This document shows positions 1-9,666 of a stretch of 32,041 nt of DNA, piece by piece. The notes below the pieces were generated by a model, which saw only the letters and a program-made list of their open reading frames with translations, ran no database searches and was not told where the DNA came from. The first letter of the stretch is position 1; every line of letters begins with the position of its first letter. Location: contig JAISRT010000001.1 of NCBI GenBank assembly GCA_031273495.1, forward strand, positions 1 to 32,041, written 5' to 3'. This DNA is from Candidatus Ancillula kalotermitis (GTDB lineage: Bacteria; Actinomycetota; Actinomycetes; Actinomycetales; Bifidobacteriaceae). Both the position numbers and the translations under genes were made by a program.

Positions 1-69
1 CTCTCCAGAGCCTAAAAACTCCTCGACGATTGTTTGCTTATATTCATTTGTGTAGTGCCTGTATGACAT
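1..69 (-). mobile_element. N-terminal fragment of an IS3/IS911-like transposase OrfA, cut by the window edge
   Basis: Reverse complement from ATG at 69 reads MSYRHYTNEYKQTIVEEFLGSGE, like the HTH N-terminus of IS3-family OrfA (Y-T-x-E-[YF]-K-x-x-[IV]-V). SD-like GGAAAGGA lies just upstream. Too short for the ORF track. Confidence 0.55.
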
Positions 70-144
70 TTTGATCCTTTCCGATCAAAAAACTACGGAT
101 TTTGCACCCCACCGCCAAAAAGGAGATACCAGCCGAAGTTAACG

Positions 145-1365
145 TTAGCCACGTGCCTCCAGAATCGCCAAGCACTCGATATGGGCAGTTAGCGGGAAGA
201 AGTTGAAGATGTGGCTTTCGGAGACTGAATAATGCCCCGACGCGAGTAGCAACTTAACATCTCTGGCGAATGTTGCGGGGTTGCAGCTCAGATAGCATAT
301 AGTTTTCGGCACTTGTTCTAGCAGTTTTGCCACCACTTTTGTCTCGATACCAGCGCGCGGTGGGTCAAGCACCACTAGATCTGCCGCTTCGATATATTCA
401 AGTGCCCGGCTAGAGTTCGTACTCAAGTGCTTGATATTCGCAGTTTTGAAGAGCTTTAAGCAGTTCTCCAGGTTGTTTTGTGCATATTGCGCATTCTTCT
501 TGTCGATGTCAACTAGTGTCAAACTACTGCACGCTTCGTCAAAACAGGACAGACCGATTGCGCCAACTCCAGAATATAAGTCGAGCACATTGCCCTTGAA
601 GTGCGGCTGAATGTATTCGAGTGCGCGACCGAACATCGGCTGGTTAACTTGCCAGAATGAGTCGACGCCATATTGGAATTCACGAGCGTTTATGACATCA
701 ACAAGGACTGCATTCGGCGCACTGGACATCTCGGCTAGCGTTTTCTTCACTTTCGCAGTGGCTAGACTGGTTGGAGTGATTTTTAATACGTAATTTCCAG
801 CGTTGTCAATGCGCACGTTCAGGTGGTCGAGCATTTTGGGTGGAACTGCACGTCTCTCAAGCTCAGCTAGTGTGTCTTGAGCCACCTCAATAATTCGCTC
901 GTCAGGTAAGATAAAATCCTGCTGGGGCACTCTAACGCTGCTTAACGGCTCTATGAACGCGAACCCATACTCTTCCTGGTCGAAGTAGAAGCGGTATTTA
1001 TTGCGGTAATGCTCGGACACTCCATTAGTCTCGACTTTAGCATTATCGGCAAACACTGCGGAATACTCAATGCGGTTCAATGCGAAGGCGTCCTTAACAA
1101 GCACAAGTTTCAACTCATTCTCGTAGGCAAAATCACAGCAAGAGAACGAAGCGTTGCTCTCAACATCCCCAGAATCACGGACTCGCCTGGGGGACTTTTC
1201 CAGCACTTCAAGCACTCTAGCATTTGCGAACTTAGAGCGGTCCTTGAAAACTTCCACGCGCACCTTCTCGCCAGGCAGACCGCCCGAAACGAACACCTTT
1301 TTGCCAGAATCCGCAGTGGCTACGCATGCCCCAGTGTTAATTATTCGTTCAAGTTCTAGTATCAT
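145..1365 (-). CDS. Class I SAM-dependent RNA (uracil-5)-methyltransferase, TrmA/RlmC/RlmD family, with N-terminal TRAM-like domain
   Basis: Motifs LDLYSGVGAIGL, VVLDPPRAG and LSCNPATFARDV; TRAM-like N-terminus. 4-nt ATGA overlap with the upstream antiporter gene. Confidence 0.85.
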   Translation of the reverse strand: MILELERIINTGACVATADSGKKVFVSGGLPGEKVRVEVFKDRSKFANARVLEVLEKSPRRVRDSGDVESNASFSCCDFAYENELKLVLVKDAFALNRIEYSAVFADNAKVETNGVSEHYRNKYRFYFDQEEYGFAFIEPLSSVRVPQQDFILPDERIIEVAQDTLAELERRAVPPKMLDHLNVRIDNAGNYVLKITPTSLATAKVKKTLAEMSSAPNAVLVDVINAREFQYGVDSFWQVNQPMFGRALEYIQPHFKGNVLDLYSGVGAIGLSCFDEACSSLTLVDIDKKNAQYAQNNLENCLKLFKTANIKHLSTNSSRALEYIEAADLVVLDPPRAGIETKVVAKLLEQVPKTICYLSCNPATFARDVKLLLASGHYSVSESHIFNFFPLTAHIECLAILEARG

Positions 1366-3005
1366 GATGTGAAACTCGCCAGCCTTAAGTCAAGCCTATT
1401 GATGAACTCCCTGGCGACGTCAGTATGAAGATCCCCAGTCTCGCTCGCACGCAGAATGTCTTCACGCTGCGCCTCCACTATAGCGCTAAACATACCAGAA
1501 ATGAACGAGATGTCGCGCTTGTCTTTGGCTATAGTCGCTGCGTCAAGGCTTTTATACACGTTCAACAGGTGGTTTTTGTCGAAACTGGGGTCTGCGGCAT
1601 ATTCGTCTTCGATAATGCGTATGGCTGCGTCGTCAACTATTTCGCGCGCCTTGCGCCACTGACCTGCAAGTGGGTCGATCTCATTACGTTTTTCACCGAG
1701 AAGCAGTTTAATCAGGATAGGTAGGGTCAACCCCTGAAGCAGTAGAGTTCCAAAAGTCACGACAACTCCTGCAACTTGGATGAAGACGTGGATTTTGAAC
1801 GCATCGCTAGAGTAGTCAATCGGGTCATCACCGAAAGCGAATGGGACTGAAGAGGCAGTAGCAAGCGTCACCACACCTCGCATACCAGTCCAAGACAAGA
1901 TCAGATACTCGCGCCAAGAAATCGGAGCGTCAATCAAATTATCACGTGCTTTTGTGTTAATCTGACGGTTCCGACTAGAAGAGCGGACGAAATGGGAGAG
2001 ATGTCGATATTGCATTCGGTACCATATAATTCTCGTGGCGTTGAAACCCAGGACACCAATTGGACGCACTAAGATTATTGTCAAGAACACTGCGCAGCCA
2101 TACAGAATAGTTGAAAGCACGTCTAGTTCAGATTCGACGAGTTGAAAGACGATAGTGTGCAATTGTAGCCCAATATAACAGAAGACGAACGAGTCCAGCA
2201 GTGTCTCAATTGAGTGCCAAAGCGACTTTTCCTGCAAGCGCGTAGTATGACTACTCTTCAGATTACCCTTCTCGATTATGAAACCAGCCACGACTACTGC
2301 AAGAACTCCCGATGCCAGCAAATGCTCAGCAATGATATAGATGCCCCAGGGTGAGAGTGCCGTGAACACCGCGACGATATTGGCATCGTTAAGCAGTTTC
2401 CGCGCGATGACGCAGACCGCACCGAACACAACACCCACCAGAATACCCACTACGCTAGTCCAGGCAAGCAAGATTGCAGGATGTTCAAACACAGCATCTT
2501 GCCGATAAGTTACTGCAACCGCAAAGGAAAAGAGTGTCAACGCAGCGGCGTCATTAATCAAGCTCTCCCCTGTCAAGATCGTCATAACGCGGTCTGGCAG
2601 CCCCAACTTCTTACCGATTGAAACCGATGAAACTGCGTCCGGGGGTGCAACAACAGCGCCAAGAATTAAGCCTGCGCCAAAAGTCATAAAACCGACCGTC
2701 AAATTCACGAAGAACGCGACTGAGAGTGCAGTAATGAAAATCAGCCCAAACCCAAGCCATATAATAGGGTTCTTCATCTTCTTGAACTTGTAGCCAGAGA
2801 GATTGCGGGCTGCTGAAAAAAGCAGAGGTGGCAGTATAATCATCAAGAGCAGATGTCCTTCGACCTCAATTTCGGGGACAAACGGCAGGAATGATATAGC
2901 GCCGCAGACTATAACTAGCAGCAGTTCCGAGCTGAAGTGGATTTTTTTGGCAACAGAGGTTAATATCAACCCCAGGAAGGCGATTATTAGCACTTCGATT
3001 ACCAT
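1362..3005 (-). CDS. Na+/H+ antiporter, CPA1/NhaP family
   Basis: Multi-TM protein with GAVVAPPDAVS and GESLINDAAALTLFSFA motifs; hydrophilic C-terminal tail. Confidence 0.85.
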   Translation of the reverse strand: MVIEVLIIAFLGLILTSVAKKIHFSSELLLVIVCGAISFLPFVPEIEVEGHLLLMIILPPLLFSAARNLSGYKFKKMKNPIIWLGFGLIFITALSVAFFVNLTVGFMTFGAGLILGAVVAPPDAVSSVSIGKKLGLPDRVMTILTGESLINDAAALTLFSFAVAVTYRQDAVFEHPAILLAWTSVVGILVGVVFGAVCVIARKLLNDANIVAVFTALSPWGIYIIAEHLLASGVLAVVVAGFIIEKGNLKSSHTTRLQEKSLWHSIETLLDSFVFCYIGLQLHTIVFQLVESELDVLSTILYGCAVFLTIILVRPIGVLGFNATRIIWYRMQYRHLSHFVRSSSRNRQINTKARDNLIDAPISWREYLILSWTGMRGVVTLATASSVPFAFGDDPIDYSSDAFKIHVFIQVAGVVVTFGTLLLQGLTLPILIKLLLGEKRNEIDPLAGQWRKAREIVDDAAIRIIEDEYAADPSFDKNHLLNVYKSLDAATIAKDKRDISFISGMFSAIVEAQREDILRASETGDLHTDVAREFINRLDLRLASFTS

Positions 3006-3011
3006 TTATAT

Positions 3012-3017
3012 AGTGTA
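3012..3017 (-). promoter_or_regulatory. Extended -10 (GTGC-TACACT), 6 nt from the antiporter ATG
   Basis: Reverse complement GTGCTACACTATATAAATG. Confidence 0.5.
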
Positions 3018-3220
3018 GCACATCCCGCACCCCAAATGCAGGTGTCACAAACATGTATTTATAATCCTCTGTCACCGAATGCAAGTGTCAGAAATGCGAT
3101 TTACGCCCTCCAAGCCGGACGGCGAAACTACACTGCGCTCCGTTTCGTCCGATTGCCCATAAATCGTTTCTGCCACTTGCATTCTACACGCGTAGACTGC
3201 CCTGCACCCTCACCCCTCAT

Positions 3221-3404
3221 GTCATCCTTGGGCGGGGTGTGTCCGTCCTCATGTCATCCTTGGGCTTGTCCCGAGGATCCACGCAAACGATGTCAACTGG
3301 ATCTTCGGCATAAAGCCAAAGATGACACAAACACACCGACCCCTCATGTCATCCCTCGGCATAAAGCCAAGGGCAGGCGCGGGCTTGTCCCACGCTGCGC
3401 TGGA
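3221..3404. repeat. Intergenic palindromic repeat cluster A (REP/BIME-like)
   Basis: Units TGTCATCCTTGGGCTTGTCCCGAGGATCCA and TGGATCTTCGGCATAAAGCCAAAGATGACA, plus TGTCATCCCTCGGCATAAAGCCAAGGGCAGGCGCGGGCTTGTCCC. Units form a 7-bp stem (with G-U) and a 5-nt loop. Confidence 0.9.
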
Positions 3405-3424
3405 TACATAGCCGCGCAGTATGC

Positions 3425-3453
3425 AAAAAAGGGAGCCGAAGGCTCCCTTTTTT
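3425..3453. terminator. Bidirectional intrinsic terminator
   Basis: AAAAAAGGGAGCCGAAGGCTCCCTTTTTT: perfect 7-bp GC-rich stem flanked by A and T tracts, just downstream of the phosphoketolase gene. Confidence 0.9.
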
Positions 3454-3483
3454 ACGAGACGGAATATTGCTAGTTAGACAAGC

Positions 3484-5961
3484 CTATTCGTTATCGCCTC
3501 CAGTGAACACTGTAGCGTTGACATCAAGGCCATTTGCTTTATCAGCAGCATCATGCCAAACCCAGTCGCGAACTGACGGAATGTCATCACCGTTGAGTGT
3601 GTATTCTTGCGCCTCGATGCGTGCCTTCTCAAAACGACGGCGTGCATAAAGATGCGGAACACTCAAATGTGGAACATGATCCAGGACAGTCATCGCTAAA
3701 TGGAAACGGTCAAGGTTGTTCAACATCACCATATCAAATGGAGTTGTAGTTGTCCCCTTCTCGATGAAACCACGAACATGGATGTTTGCGTGTCCATGAC
3801 GACGGTATGTCAAGCGATGGATTAGCCAAGGATAACCGTGGTAAGCGAAGATAATCGGCTTGTCTGCTGTGAAGATCTCATCAAACTCGGCGTCAGTCAA
3901 ACCATAAGGGTTCTCGCGACGATCCTGAATCTTGAGAAGGTTCACAACATTAACGAAGCGTATCTTGATTTCTGGGATTTCCGTAATTAACAGCTCAACT
4001 GCGGCTAGTGCCTCCTGAGTTGGAACGTCACCCGCCGATGCAATCACAACGTCTGGCTCAGACTTGTCGGCACCATTAGTCGACGCCCAGTCCCAAATCG
4101 AAATGCCACGCTTGAAATGCTTGAGCGCGTCGTCGATGTTCAGGTATGTCGGTGCTGGCTGCTTGCCGGCAACAACTACGTTGATCCTGTCCTTCTGCTG
4201 TAGAATGTGCTCCCAAGTTGCAAGAAGCGTGTTACCGTCCGCAGGTAAATAAACCTGAATCAAGTCGTCAACTTGCTTGTTAAGAACATGGTCGATGAAC
4301 CCTGGATCCTGATGAGAGAAGCCATTGTGATCCTGGCGCCAAACATGCGACGACAGTAGATAGTTCATTGACGGGATCGGTTTACGCCACTCAATATGAC
4401 GGCTAGTGCGAATCCACTTTGCGTGCTGGTTGAACATCGAGTCAATTACATGGATGAACGCTTCATACGATGAGAAGAGACCGTGGCGACCTGTTAAAGT
4501 ATACGCCTCAAGCCACCCTTCGCACTGATGCTCGGAGAGTTGAGAGTCAACGACATGACCTTCACGTCCAAGAAACTCGTCAACGCGAGGTGAAATATAG
4601 TCACCCTGCCACACCTTGTTCGTGACCTCAAAAGTAGCTTGTAAGCGGTTTGAGGCAGTCTCGTCTGGGCCAAACACACGGAAGTTACCAGGGTTCAACT
4701 TCGCAACGTCGCGGATATATGAACCAAGAACACGTGTTGCCTCACGAATCGAGCCACCATGTGCATCAACTGGAACTGCATACTCTTTGATGTTAGGCAT
4801 CTTGAGGTCTTTGCAGAGAACTCCACCGTTTGCATGAGGATTGCCCGACATCCTTAACTCACCCTTAGGCAAGAATGACGTCACTTCAGGACGCACTGCG
4901 CCGGCTTCGTCAAACAACTCGTTAGGCTTATATGACTCCAACCACTGCTTAAGAGTTTCGAAATGCTCTTGCGTGTCGCGGGCCGAAGCGAGCGGAACTT
5001 GGTGCGAACGCCAAGACCCCTCAGTCTGCTTGCCATCGATCTCTTTCGGACAAGTCCAGCCCTTCGGAGTGCGCATAATGATCATTGGCCAGTTTGGACG
5101 CTCAGCTTGAGACGCGTCGACATCAGCAACACTAGCCTTAATCTGTGCGATTTCATCCATAACAACATCAACTAGCTCTGCGAAACGGCGATGAATTGAG
5201 ATATGGTTCTCATCATCAAAACCAGCAGTGAACACATATGGATTGTGCCCGTAGCCCTTGAATAGCGAGATTAACTCTTCTTCAGGGAGGCGTGCTAGAA
5301 TTGTTGGGTTAGCGATCTTGTAGCCATTAAGATGAAGGATAGGAAGAACCACACCGTCAGTCTTAGGGTTAATGAACTTGTTGGAATGCCAAGCCGTCGC
5401 TAAAGGTCCAGTCTCAGCCTCACCGTCACCGACAATACAAGCAACGAGCAAGTCTGGGTTGTCCATTGCCGCACCATAAGCGTGACTCAAAGAGTATCCC
5501 AACTCGCCGCCCTCATGGATAGAACCAGGAGTCTCCGGCGCAACATGCGAAGGAATTCCACCTGGGAAGCTAAACTGACGGAATAACTTTGACAAGCCTT
5601 GTTCATCCTTGGTCATCGCAGGGTAGGTCTCAGTATAAGTGTCCTCAAGATATGAAGCAGCAACGAGTCCAGGTCCGCCGTGTCCAGGTCCGATAATGTA
5701 AATTGTAGACTGGTTACGCTCAGCAATCATGCGAGAAATGTGTGCATAGATGAAATTCAAACCAGGAGTAGTTCCCCAATGCCCTACCAAACGGTGCTTA
5801 ACATCCTCACGAGAGAAGTTGTTGCGCATCAGTGGGTTCGACAGTAGATAAATCTGCCCAACGCTCAAATAGTTAGCCGCTCGCCAATATTTCTCGATAG
5901 ACTCAAGAGTTTCGTCGCTAATTCCAGTCGACGACCGCATCTGCCATGTTGTTCCTGCCAT
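3484..5961 (-). CDS. xfp: Xylulose-5-phosphate/fructose-6-phosphate phosphoketolase
   Basis: Phosphoketolase sequence throughout ([56 protein letters not shown]). Start moved from 5991 to ATG 5961 (MAGTTWQ), which has SD AAAGGAG. Confidence 0.95.
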   Translation of the reverse strand: MAGTTWQMRSSTGISDETLESIEKYWRAANYLSVGQIYLLSNPLMRNNFSREDVKHRLVGHWGTTPGLNFIYAHISRMIAERNQSTIYIIGPGHGGPGLVAASYLEDTYTETYPAMTKDEQGLSKLFRQFSFPGGIPSHVAPETPGSIHEGGELGYSLSHAYGAAMDNPDLLVACIVGDGEAETGPLATAWHSNKFINPKTDGVVLPILHLNGYKIANPTILARLPEEELISLFKGYGHNPYVFTAGFDDENHISIHRRFAELVDVVMDEIAQIKASVADVDASQAERPNWPMIIMRTPKGWTCPKEIDGKQTEGSWRSHQVPLASARDTQEHFETLKQWLESYKPNELFDEAGAVRPEVTSFLPKGELRMSGNPHANGGVLCKDLKMPNIKEYAVPVDAHGGSIREATRVLGSYIRDVAKLNPGNFRVFGPDETASNRLQATFEVTNKVWQGDYISPRVDEFLGREGHVVDSQLSEHQCEGWLEAYTLTGRHGLFSSYEAFIHVIDSMFNQHAKWIRTSRHIEWRKPIPSMNYLLSSHVWRQDHNGFSHQDPGFIDHVLNKQVDDLIQVYLPADGNTLLATWEHILQQKDRINVVVAGKQPAPTYLNIDDALKHFKRGISIWDWASTNGADKSEPDVVIASAGDVPTQEALAAVELLITEIPEIKIRFVNVVNLLKIQDRRENPYGLTDAEFDEIFTADKPIIFAYHGYPWLIHRLTYRRHGHANIHVRGFIEKGTTTTPFDMVMLNNLDRFHLAMTVLDHVPHLSVPHLYARRRFEKARIEAQEYTLNGDDIPSVRDWVWHDAADKANGLDVNATVFTGGDNE

Positions 5962-6014
5962 AATTACTCCTTTGTTTAGTGGGGTTCTCACCCGTTAATG
6001 ACATTATTATCACT

Positions 6015-6042
6015 AGTATAGCACAACTCCAGTTAAGGTTAA
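6015..6042 (-). promoter_or_regulatory. Promoter for the phosphoketolase gene
   Basis: Reverse complement TTAACC-16 nt-TATACT with extended TGC. Confidence 0.6.
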
Positions 6043-6086
6043 ATTGCCTAGTGGCGGCGTGTATAAAATACAGAACGCCCCGCGGA

Positions 6087-7046
6087 CTACTTCACGAATC
6101 CCAATACTTCCTGCGCAATCGGCATCTTCACTCCGAGCAGGTTAGCGAGCTTGACAACGACTTCTACAGTGGGCACACCTTCAGACACACCATTTGAAGA
6201 CTCGGACGCTTGCAGCACGCTCAGCCCCTGCCCCAGCTTGAATCCGAAAGAGTGGTTCCTTGAGAGCGGTGAACAGCAGGTGGCAATCATATCACCAAGT
6301 CCAGCGTATGTCAAAATTGTGTCCCTCTTGCCACCGACCGCCTTCAGCAACTCAGTTGACTCCTTGAGCGCGCGTGTAATAATAGTAGCAATTGTAGATG
6401 AGCCGTAACCTTGCCCAGAATAGTAACCTGCGGCGAGTGCGTAGACATTTTTCAGGCAACTCAGTAGTTCAACCCCCTTGATATCGTCGGACACCTCAGC
6501 GTCAAAGTATTCAGAATTCGCGAACAACTCTGCGACCGATTCGGCAACTTCTATACTGCTCGCTGCCACAGTAGTCGACGCTGGCATCCGCTTCGCGACT
6601 TCGAGTGCAAGATTTGGACCCGCAATACACGCCACTTTCACCTTGTCAATCTCAAGCACCTCGGCAATCATTTCGCCCATCATTTTTCCAGTAGACTGCT
6701 CCATACCTTTCATAACTGAGATAAATACAGGCCACTTTTGCCTATCCTTGCCCCACTTCTGCTCGAACTGTGGTAGTAAATTGAGTAATGCGGAACGTGC
6801 ATGCTGTGCGGCAATCGCCAGGATGAAGAACTTCGCCCCAAGGACATCTTTAATCTCTGTCGTCGCGGTGAGCTTTTTGGGCAGTTCAATGCCAGGGAGG
6901 CGTCCTTCATAAGAATGGTGCTTGTTTATCTCGCCGACAATCTCAGACTCGATGCCCCAAATCTTCACATTCTGCCCAGATTCAACGAGAACCTTGCCGA
7001 GCGTAGTCCCCCACATCCCCGACCCTAAAATTGCAACATCAGCCAT
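6087..7046 (-). CDS. gpsA: NAD(P)-dependent glycerol-3-phosphate dehydrogenase
   Basis: ILGSGMWGTTLGKVL Rossmann motif; GPNLALEVAKRMPAS; KNVYALAAGYYSGQGYGSSTIA; GLGDMIATCCSPLSRN. Confidence 0.93.
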   Translation of the reverse strand: MADVAILGSGMWGTTLGKVLVESGQNVKIWGIESEIVGEINKHHSYEGRLPGIELPKKLTATTEIKDVLGAKFFILAIAAQHARSALLNLLPQFEQKWGKDRQKWPVFISVMKGMEQSTGKMMGEMIAEVLEIDKVKVACIAGPNLALEVAKRMPASTTVAASSIEVAESVAELFANSEYFDAEVSDDIKGVELLSCLKNVYALAAGYYSGQGYGSSTIATIITRALKESTELLKAVGGKRDTILTYAGLGDMIATCCSPLSRNHSFGFKLGQGLSVLQASESSNGVSEGVPTVEVVVKLANLLGVKMPIAQEVLGFVK

Positions 7047-7878
7047 TTACACCCCGTTCCGCGCGTTTCTTTAACCTGTCATCCCACCTTTTAGGAGCGT
7101 TCACGCCGCGCGACTCCTCGACGATTCTTGTGAGAGTGTCTTCAATCCGCTCATTAACCTTTCTGATTATCTCTGAGTCAGGACTACTGACTTGCCCCGA
7201 GAAGATGTCGGAAAAATCAATTGCTGGATACGCTTTCAAGTGGACCAGGACGCGGTTTCCACTGTGATACCGCTTAAACCATGGCAGTTCGGTGCGGTTG
7301 GCGTTCTTTTTTAATAGAAATTGCTCGCCGTCTTGAAGTATTGGGACCACAGGGGCGCCGGAAATTAGTGCGAGTCGTGCTGCCCCCGTTTTGCAGGTCA
7401 TAGGCCACGAGTCGGGGTCTTTAGAGTAGGTGCCCTCGGGAAATATGAACACAGTGTCACCATTTTTCAGTGCGATACGTGCCTCTTCGAGTGAGTCTTG
7501 CGCAGTGCCAGAGCGGTCGACTTGAATTAACCTACCGGAATTGAACGCTTGTTTGACGATTGGGATGTTCCAGAGGCTCTTTTTCGCGAGTATTCTGGGC
7601 ATCCTGCCGCGCCGAGTGACTAATTCTGGCGCCAAGACTGCGTCGATTGACCCTAGATGAGGTGCTATAATAATCGCTGCTCCACTCTCGGGCACATTCT
7701 CTTCGCCTTCGGAAAAGCGGTCGCACTTGAGATAGATGAACATCCGAATGACATACACACAGAAGCGGAAAAACCTAGTAGACTCGTTAGTATCTTTCAG
7801 CCTCCGAATATAGCGGATGCGTTGACGGGCATTGAAGTTGGGGTTGAACCCAAGGCACTCAGCACTTTTTTCAGCCAA
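7039..7878 (-). CDS. 1-acyl-sn-glycerol-3-phosphate acyltransferase (PlsC-like)
   Basis: HxxxxD motif (HLGSID), FPEGTYSKD motif; overlaps both neighbouring genes by 8 nt. Confidence 0.85.
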   Translation of the reverse strand: MAEKSAECLGFNPNFNARQRIRYIRRLKDTNESTRFFRFCVYVIRMFIYLKCDRFSEGEENVPESGAAIIIAPHLGSIDAVLAPELVTRRGRMPRILAKKSLWNIPIVKQAFNSGRLIQVDRSGTAQDSLEEARIALKNGDTVFIFPEGTYSKDPDSWPMTCKTGAARLALISGAPVVPILQDGEQFLLKKNANRTELPWFKRYHSGNRVLVHLKAYPAIDFSDIFSGQVSSPDSEIIRKVNERIEDTLTRIVEESRGVNAPKRWDDRLKKRAERGVNG

Positions 7879-9226
7879 TATTCGCCCCTAGCGCAGTAAG
7901 TTTTTCCCGGAAGAACTCGTAGCCCCGGTCAATCAGCGAAATACCATACACTTTCGACTCACCTTCCGCAGCCAGGGACGCAATCAAATAGGAGAACCCA
8001 CCGCGCAGGTCAGGCACAAGAATGTTAGCGCCATGCAGTTTAGTTGGACCAGATATCACCGCAGAGTGCTCAAAGTTCCTCTCGTTGAAGCGGCACTTCG
8101 TCGGGCCTAGACACTCCTTATATCGCTGAATTGACGCGCCCATTCTGGTCAAGGCCTTAGTGAACCCCAAGCGCTCTTCATAAACGGTTTCATGCAGAAT
8201 AGACAGACCATGTGCTTGGGTCAGTGCCACGACTAGCGGTTGCTGCCAATCGGTCGCGAAGCCAGGGTGCACGTCAGTTTCTAGCGCGATCGGGTTCAGT
8301 TTGCCGCCTGGATGGTAAAAGCGAATACCGTCGTCATGTATGTCAAACTCACCGCCAATCTTGCGGAAAGTGTTCAGGAATGTCGTCATATGGGACTGCT
8401 TGGCCCCACGTAAAAATACATCACCGTGAGTAGCAAGTGCCGCACAAGCCCAAGATCCAACTTCAATACGGTCAGTTAAGGCAATATGTTCATAAGGACG
8501 CAGAGACTTTACGCCCTCAATATGTATCGTGCGGTCAGTGTCTATCGATATTATAGCACCCATCTTCTGCAAAACGTCAATCTCATTAAGTATCTCTGGT
8601 TCCACTGCCGCGTTGCTCAATTCAGTCTTCCCGTCCACGCAGACTGCAGTCAAAAGAACCTGTTCAGTTGCACCCACCGAAGGATACGGGAGGTTAATCT
8701 TCGCCCCTTTCAGACCATTCGGTGCCGTGATTTTAACGCCGTCCTCTTGAACATCAATTTCCGCTCCGAACCTGCGCAGTGCCTCAAAATGAAAATCAAC
8801 TGGACGCCCCCCGATTACACACCCGCCAAGGTTAGGGATAAACGCAGACTTCAGACGGTGCAGGAGTGGCCCGCAAAACAATATCGGGATACGGGAACTC
8901 CCCGCTAGTGTCTCAACATCGGCAATCTCAGGCTGAACGACTTGCGATGCATCAATTTCGAGCACACCATTTTCTTCATCATATTCGATTGCGCAGCCGT
9001 GCAGGCGTAAAAGTGACGAGACGATTTGGACATCGCGTATTTTGGGAACATTCATCAAGACTGACTTGCCGGGGGCTAATATCGCTGCCACCATCACCTT
9101 GCTGACGAAATTTTTGGCGCCACGAACCGTGAACTCCCCGTTTAATGGGATGTCTCCTGTTATCGAGATGAAGTCACCTGCTTCGTGCAGCTTTAACATC
9201 TCTTGTGCAATGCTTTGTTGAGTCAC
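7871..9226 (-). CDS. murA: UDP-N-acetylglucosamine 1-carboxyvinyltransferase
   Basis: EPSP synthase fold; GEFTVRGAKN and LGGCVIGGRPVDFH (catalytic Cys) motifs. The tracked start (GTG 9232) lies inside the tRNA-Arg gene. GTG 9226 or the internal ATG (MLKLHEAG) is more likely. Confidence 0.92.
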   Translation of the reverse strand: MTQQSIAQEMLKLHEAGDFISITGDIPLNGEFTVRGAKNFVSKVMVAAILAPGKSVLMNVPKIRDVQIVSSLLRLHGCAIEYDEENGVLEIDASQVVQPEIADVETLAGSSRIPILFCGPLLHRLKSAFIPNLGGCVIGGRPVDFHFEALRRFGAEIDVQEDGVKITAPNGLKGAKINLPYPSVGATEQVLLTAVCVDGKTELSNAAVEPEILNEIDVLQKMGAIISIDTDRTIHIEGVKSLRPYEHIALTDRIEVGSWACAALATHGDVFLRGAKQSHMTTFLNTFRKIGGEFDIHDDGIRFYHPGGKLNPIALETDVHPGFATDWQQPLVVALTQAHGLSILHETVYEERLGFTKALTRMGASIQRYKECLGPTKCRFNERNFEHSAVISGPTKLHGANILVPDLRGGFSYLIASLAAEGESKVYGISLIDRGYEFFREKLTALGANIG

Positions 9227-9227
9227 G

Positions 9228-9301
<74 letters not shown>

Positions 9302-9332
9302 TAGTATCAATATTTAGTTGTTGTTGCCCTGC

Positions 9333-9455
9333 AACTCAGACTTCTAATCCCAAAAAATCTGCATTAGAAGTCCGTTGCGAAGCCGTTCGCCGCTGAGTCT
9401 GTCGAAGACTTGACGAAGCGCTAGCGAACTGATCGCCAACTGAACTACGGGTGGT
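9333..9455 (-). pseudogene. Truncated tRNA-Arg copy with structured insertion and fold-back
   Basis: Reverse complement holds CCACCCGTAGTTCAGTTGG, an insert, GCAACGGACTTCTAATGC, then inverted GATTAGAAGTC. 5' half of the adjacent tRNA-Arg with no T-arm or 3' acceptor. Confidence 0.7.
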
Positions 9456-9460
9456 TAGCG

Positions 9461-9534
9461 TCCCCCCACTAGGACTTGAACCTAGGACACAAGGATTATG
9501 AGTCCTCTGCTCTAACCAACTGAGCTATAGGGGG
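9461..9534 (-). tRNA. tRNA with CAT anticodon (elongator Met or lysidine-modified Ile2)
   Basis: Reverse complement CCCCCTATAGCTCAGTTGGTTAGAGCAGAGGACTCATAATCCTTGTGTCCTAGGTTCAAGTCCTAGTGGGGGGA: full cloverleaf, anticodon loop CTCATAA. Confidence 0.93.
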
Positions 9535-9549
9535 GTCAATATTCAATTT

Positions 9550-9636
9550 TTGCAGTTGGTTAGAGCATCGTTCCTCTGCTCCTATTTTGCGGGAGACCCG
9601 CACCCCTGCCAACTGAGCTATAGGGGGGTCAATATT
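9550..9636 (-). pseudogene. Truncated copy of the CAT tRNA with structured insertion and fold-back
   Basis: Reverse complement CCCCCCTATAGCTCAGTTGG then CAGGGGTGCGGGTCTCCCGCAAAATAGGAGCAGAGGAACGATGCTCTAACCAACTG. Shares the 5' flank ATTGAATATTGA with the intact copy. Confidence 0.7.
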
Positions 9637-9658
9637 CAATTGTTTTACCAATTATCAC

Positions 9659-9664
9659 AGTATA
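9659..9664 (-). promoter_or_regulatory. Extended -10 (TTGC-TATACT) for the tRNA cluster
   Basis: Reverse complement TTGCTATACTGTGATAATTGG, directly downstream of the hppA terminator. Confidence 0.5.
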
Positions 9665-9666
9665 GC

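Noticed and set aside
3036-3473. Plus-strand 145-aa ORF (and similar at 15572-15853, 15669-16049, 22160-22360, 28624-28917)
   Set aside because: Translations of intergenic repeats (HVILGFMPRIH, DPRDKPKGDTG patterns); no SD and no protein family.
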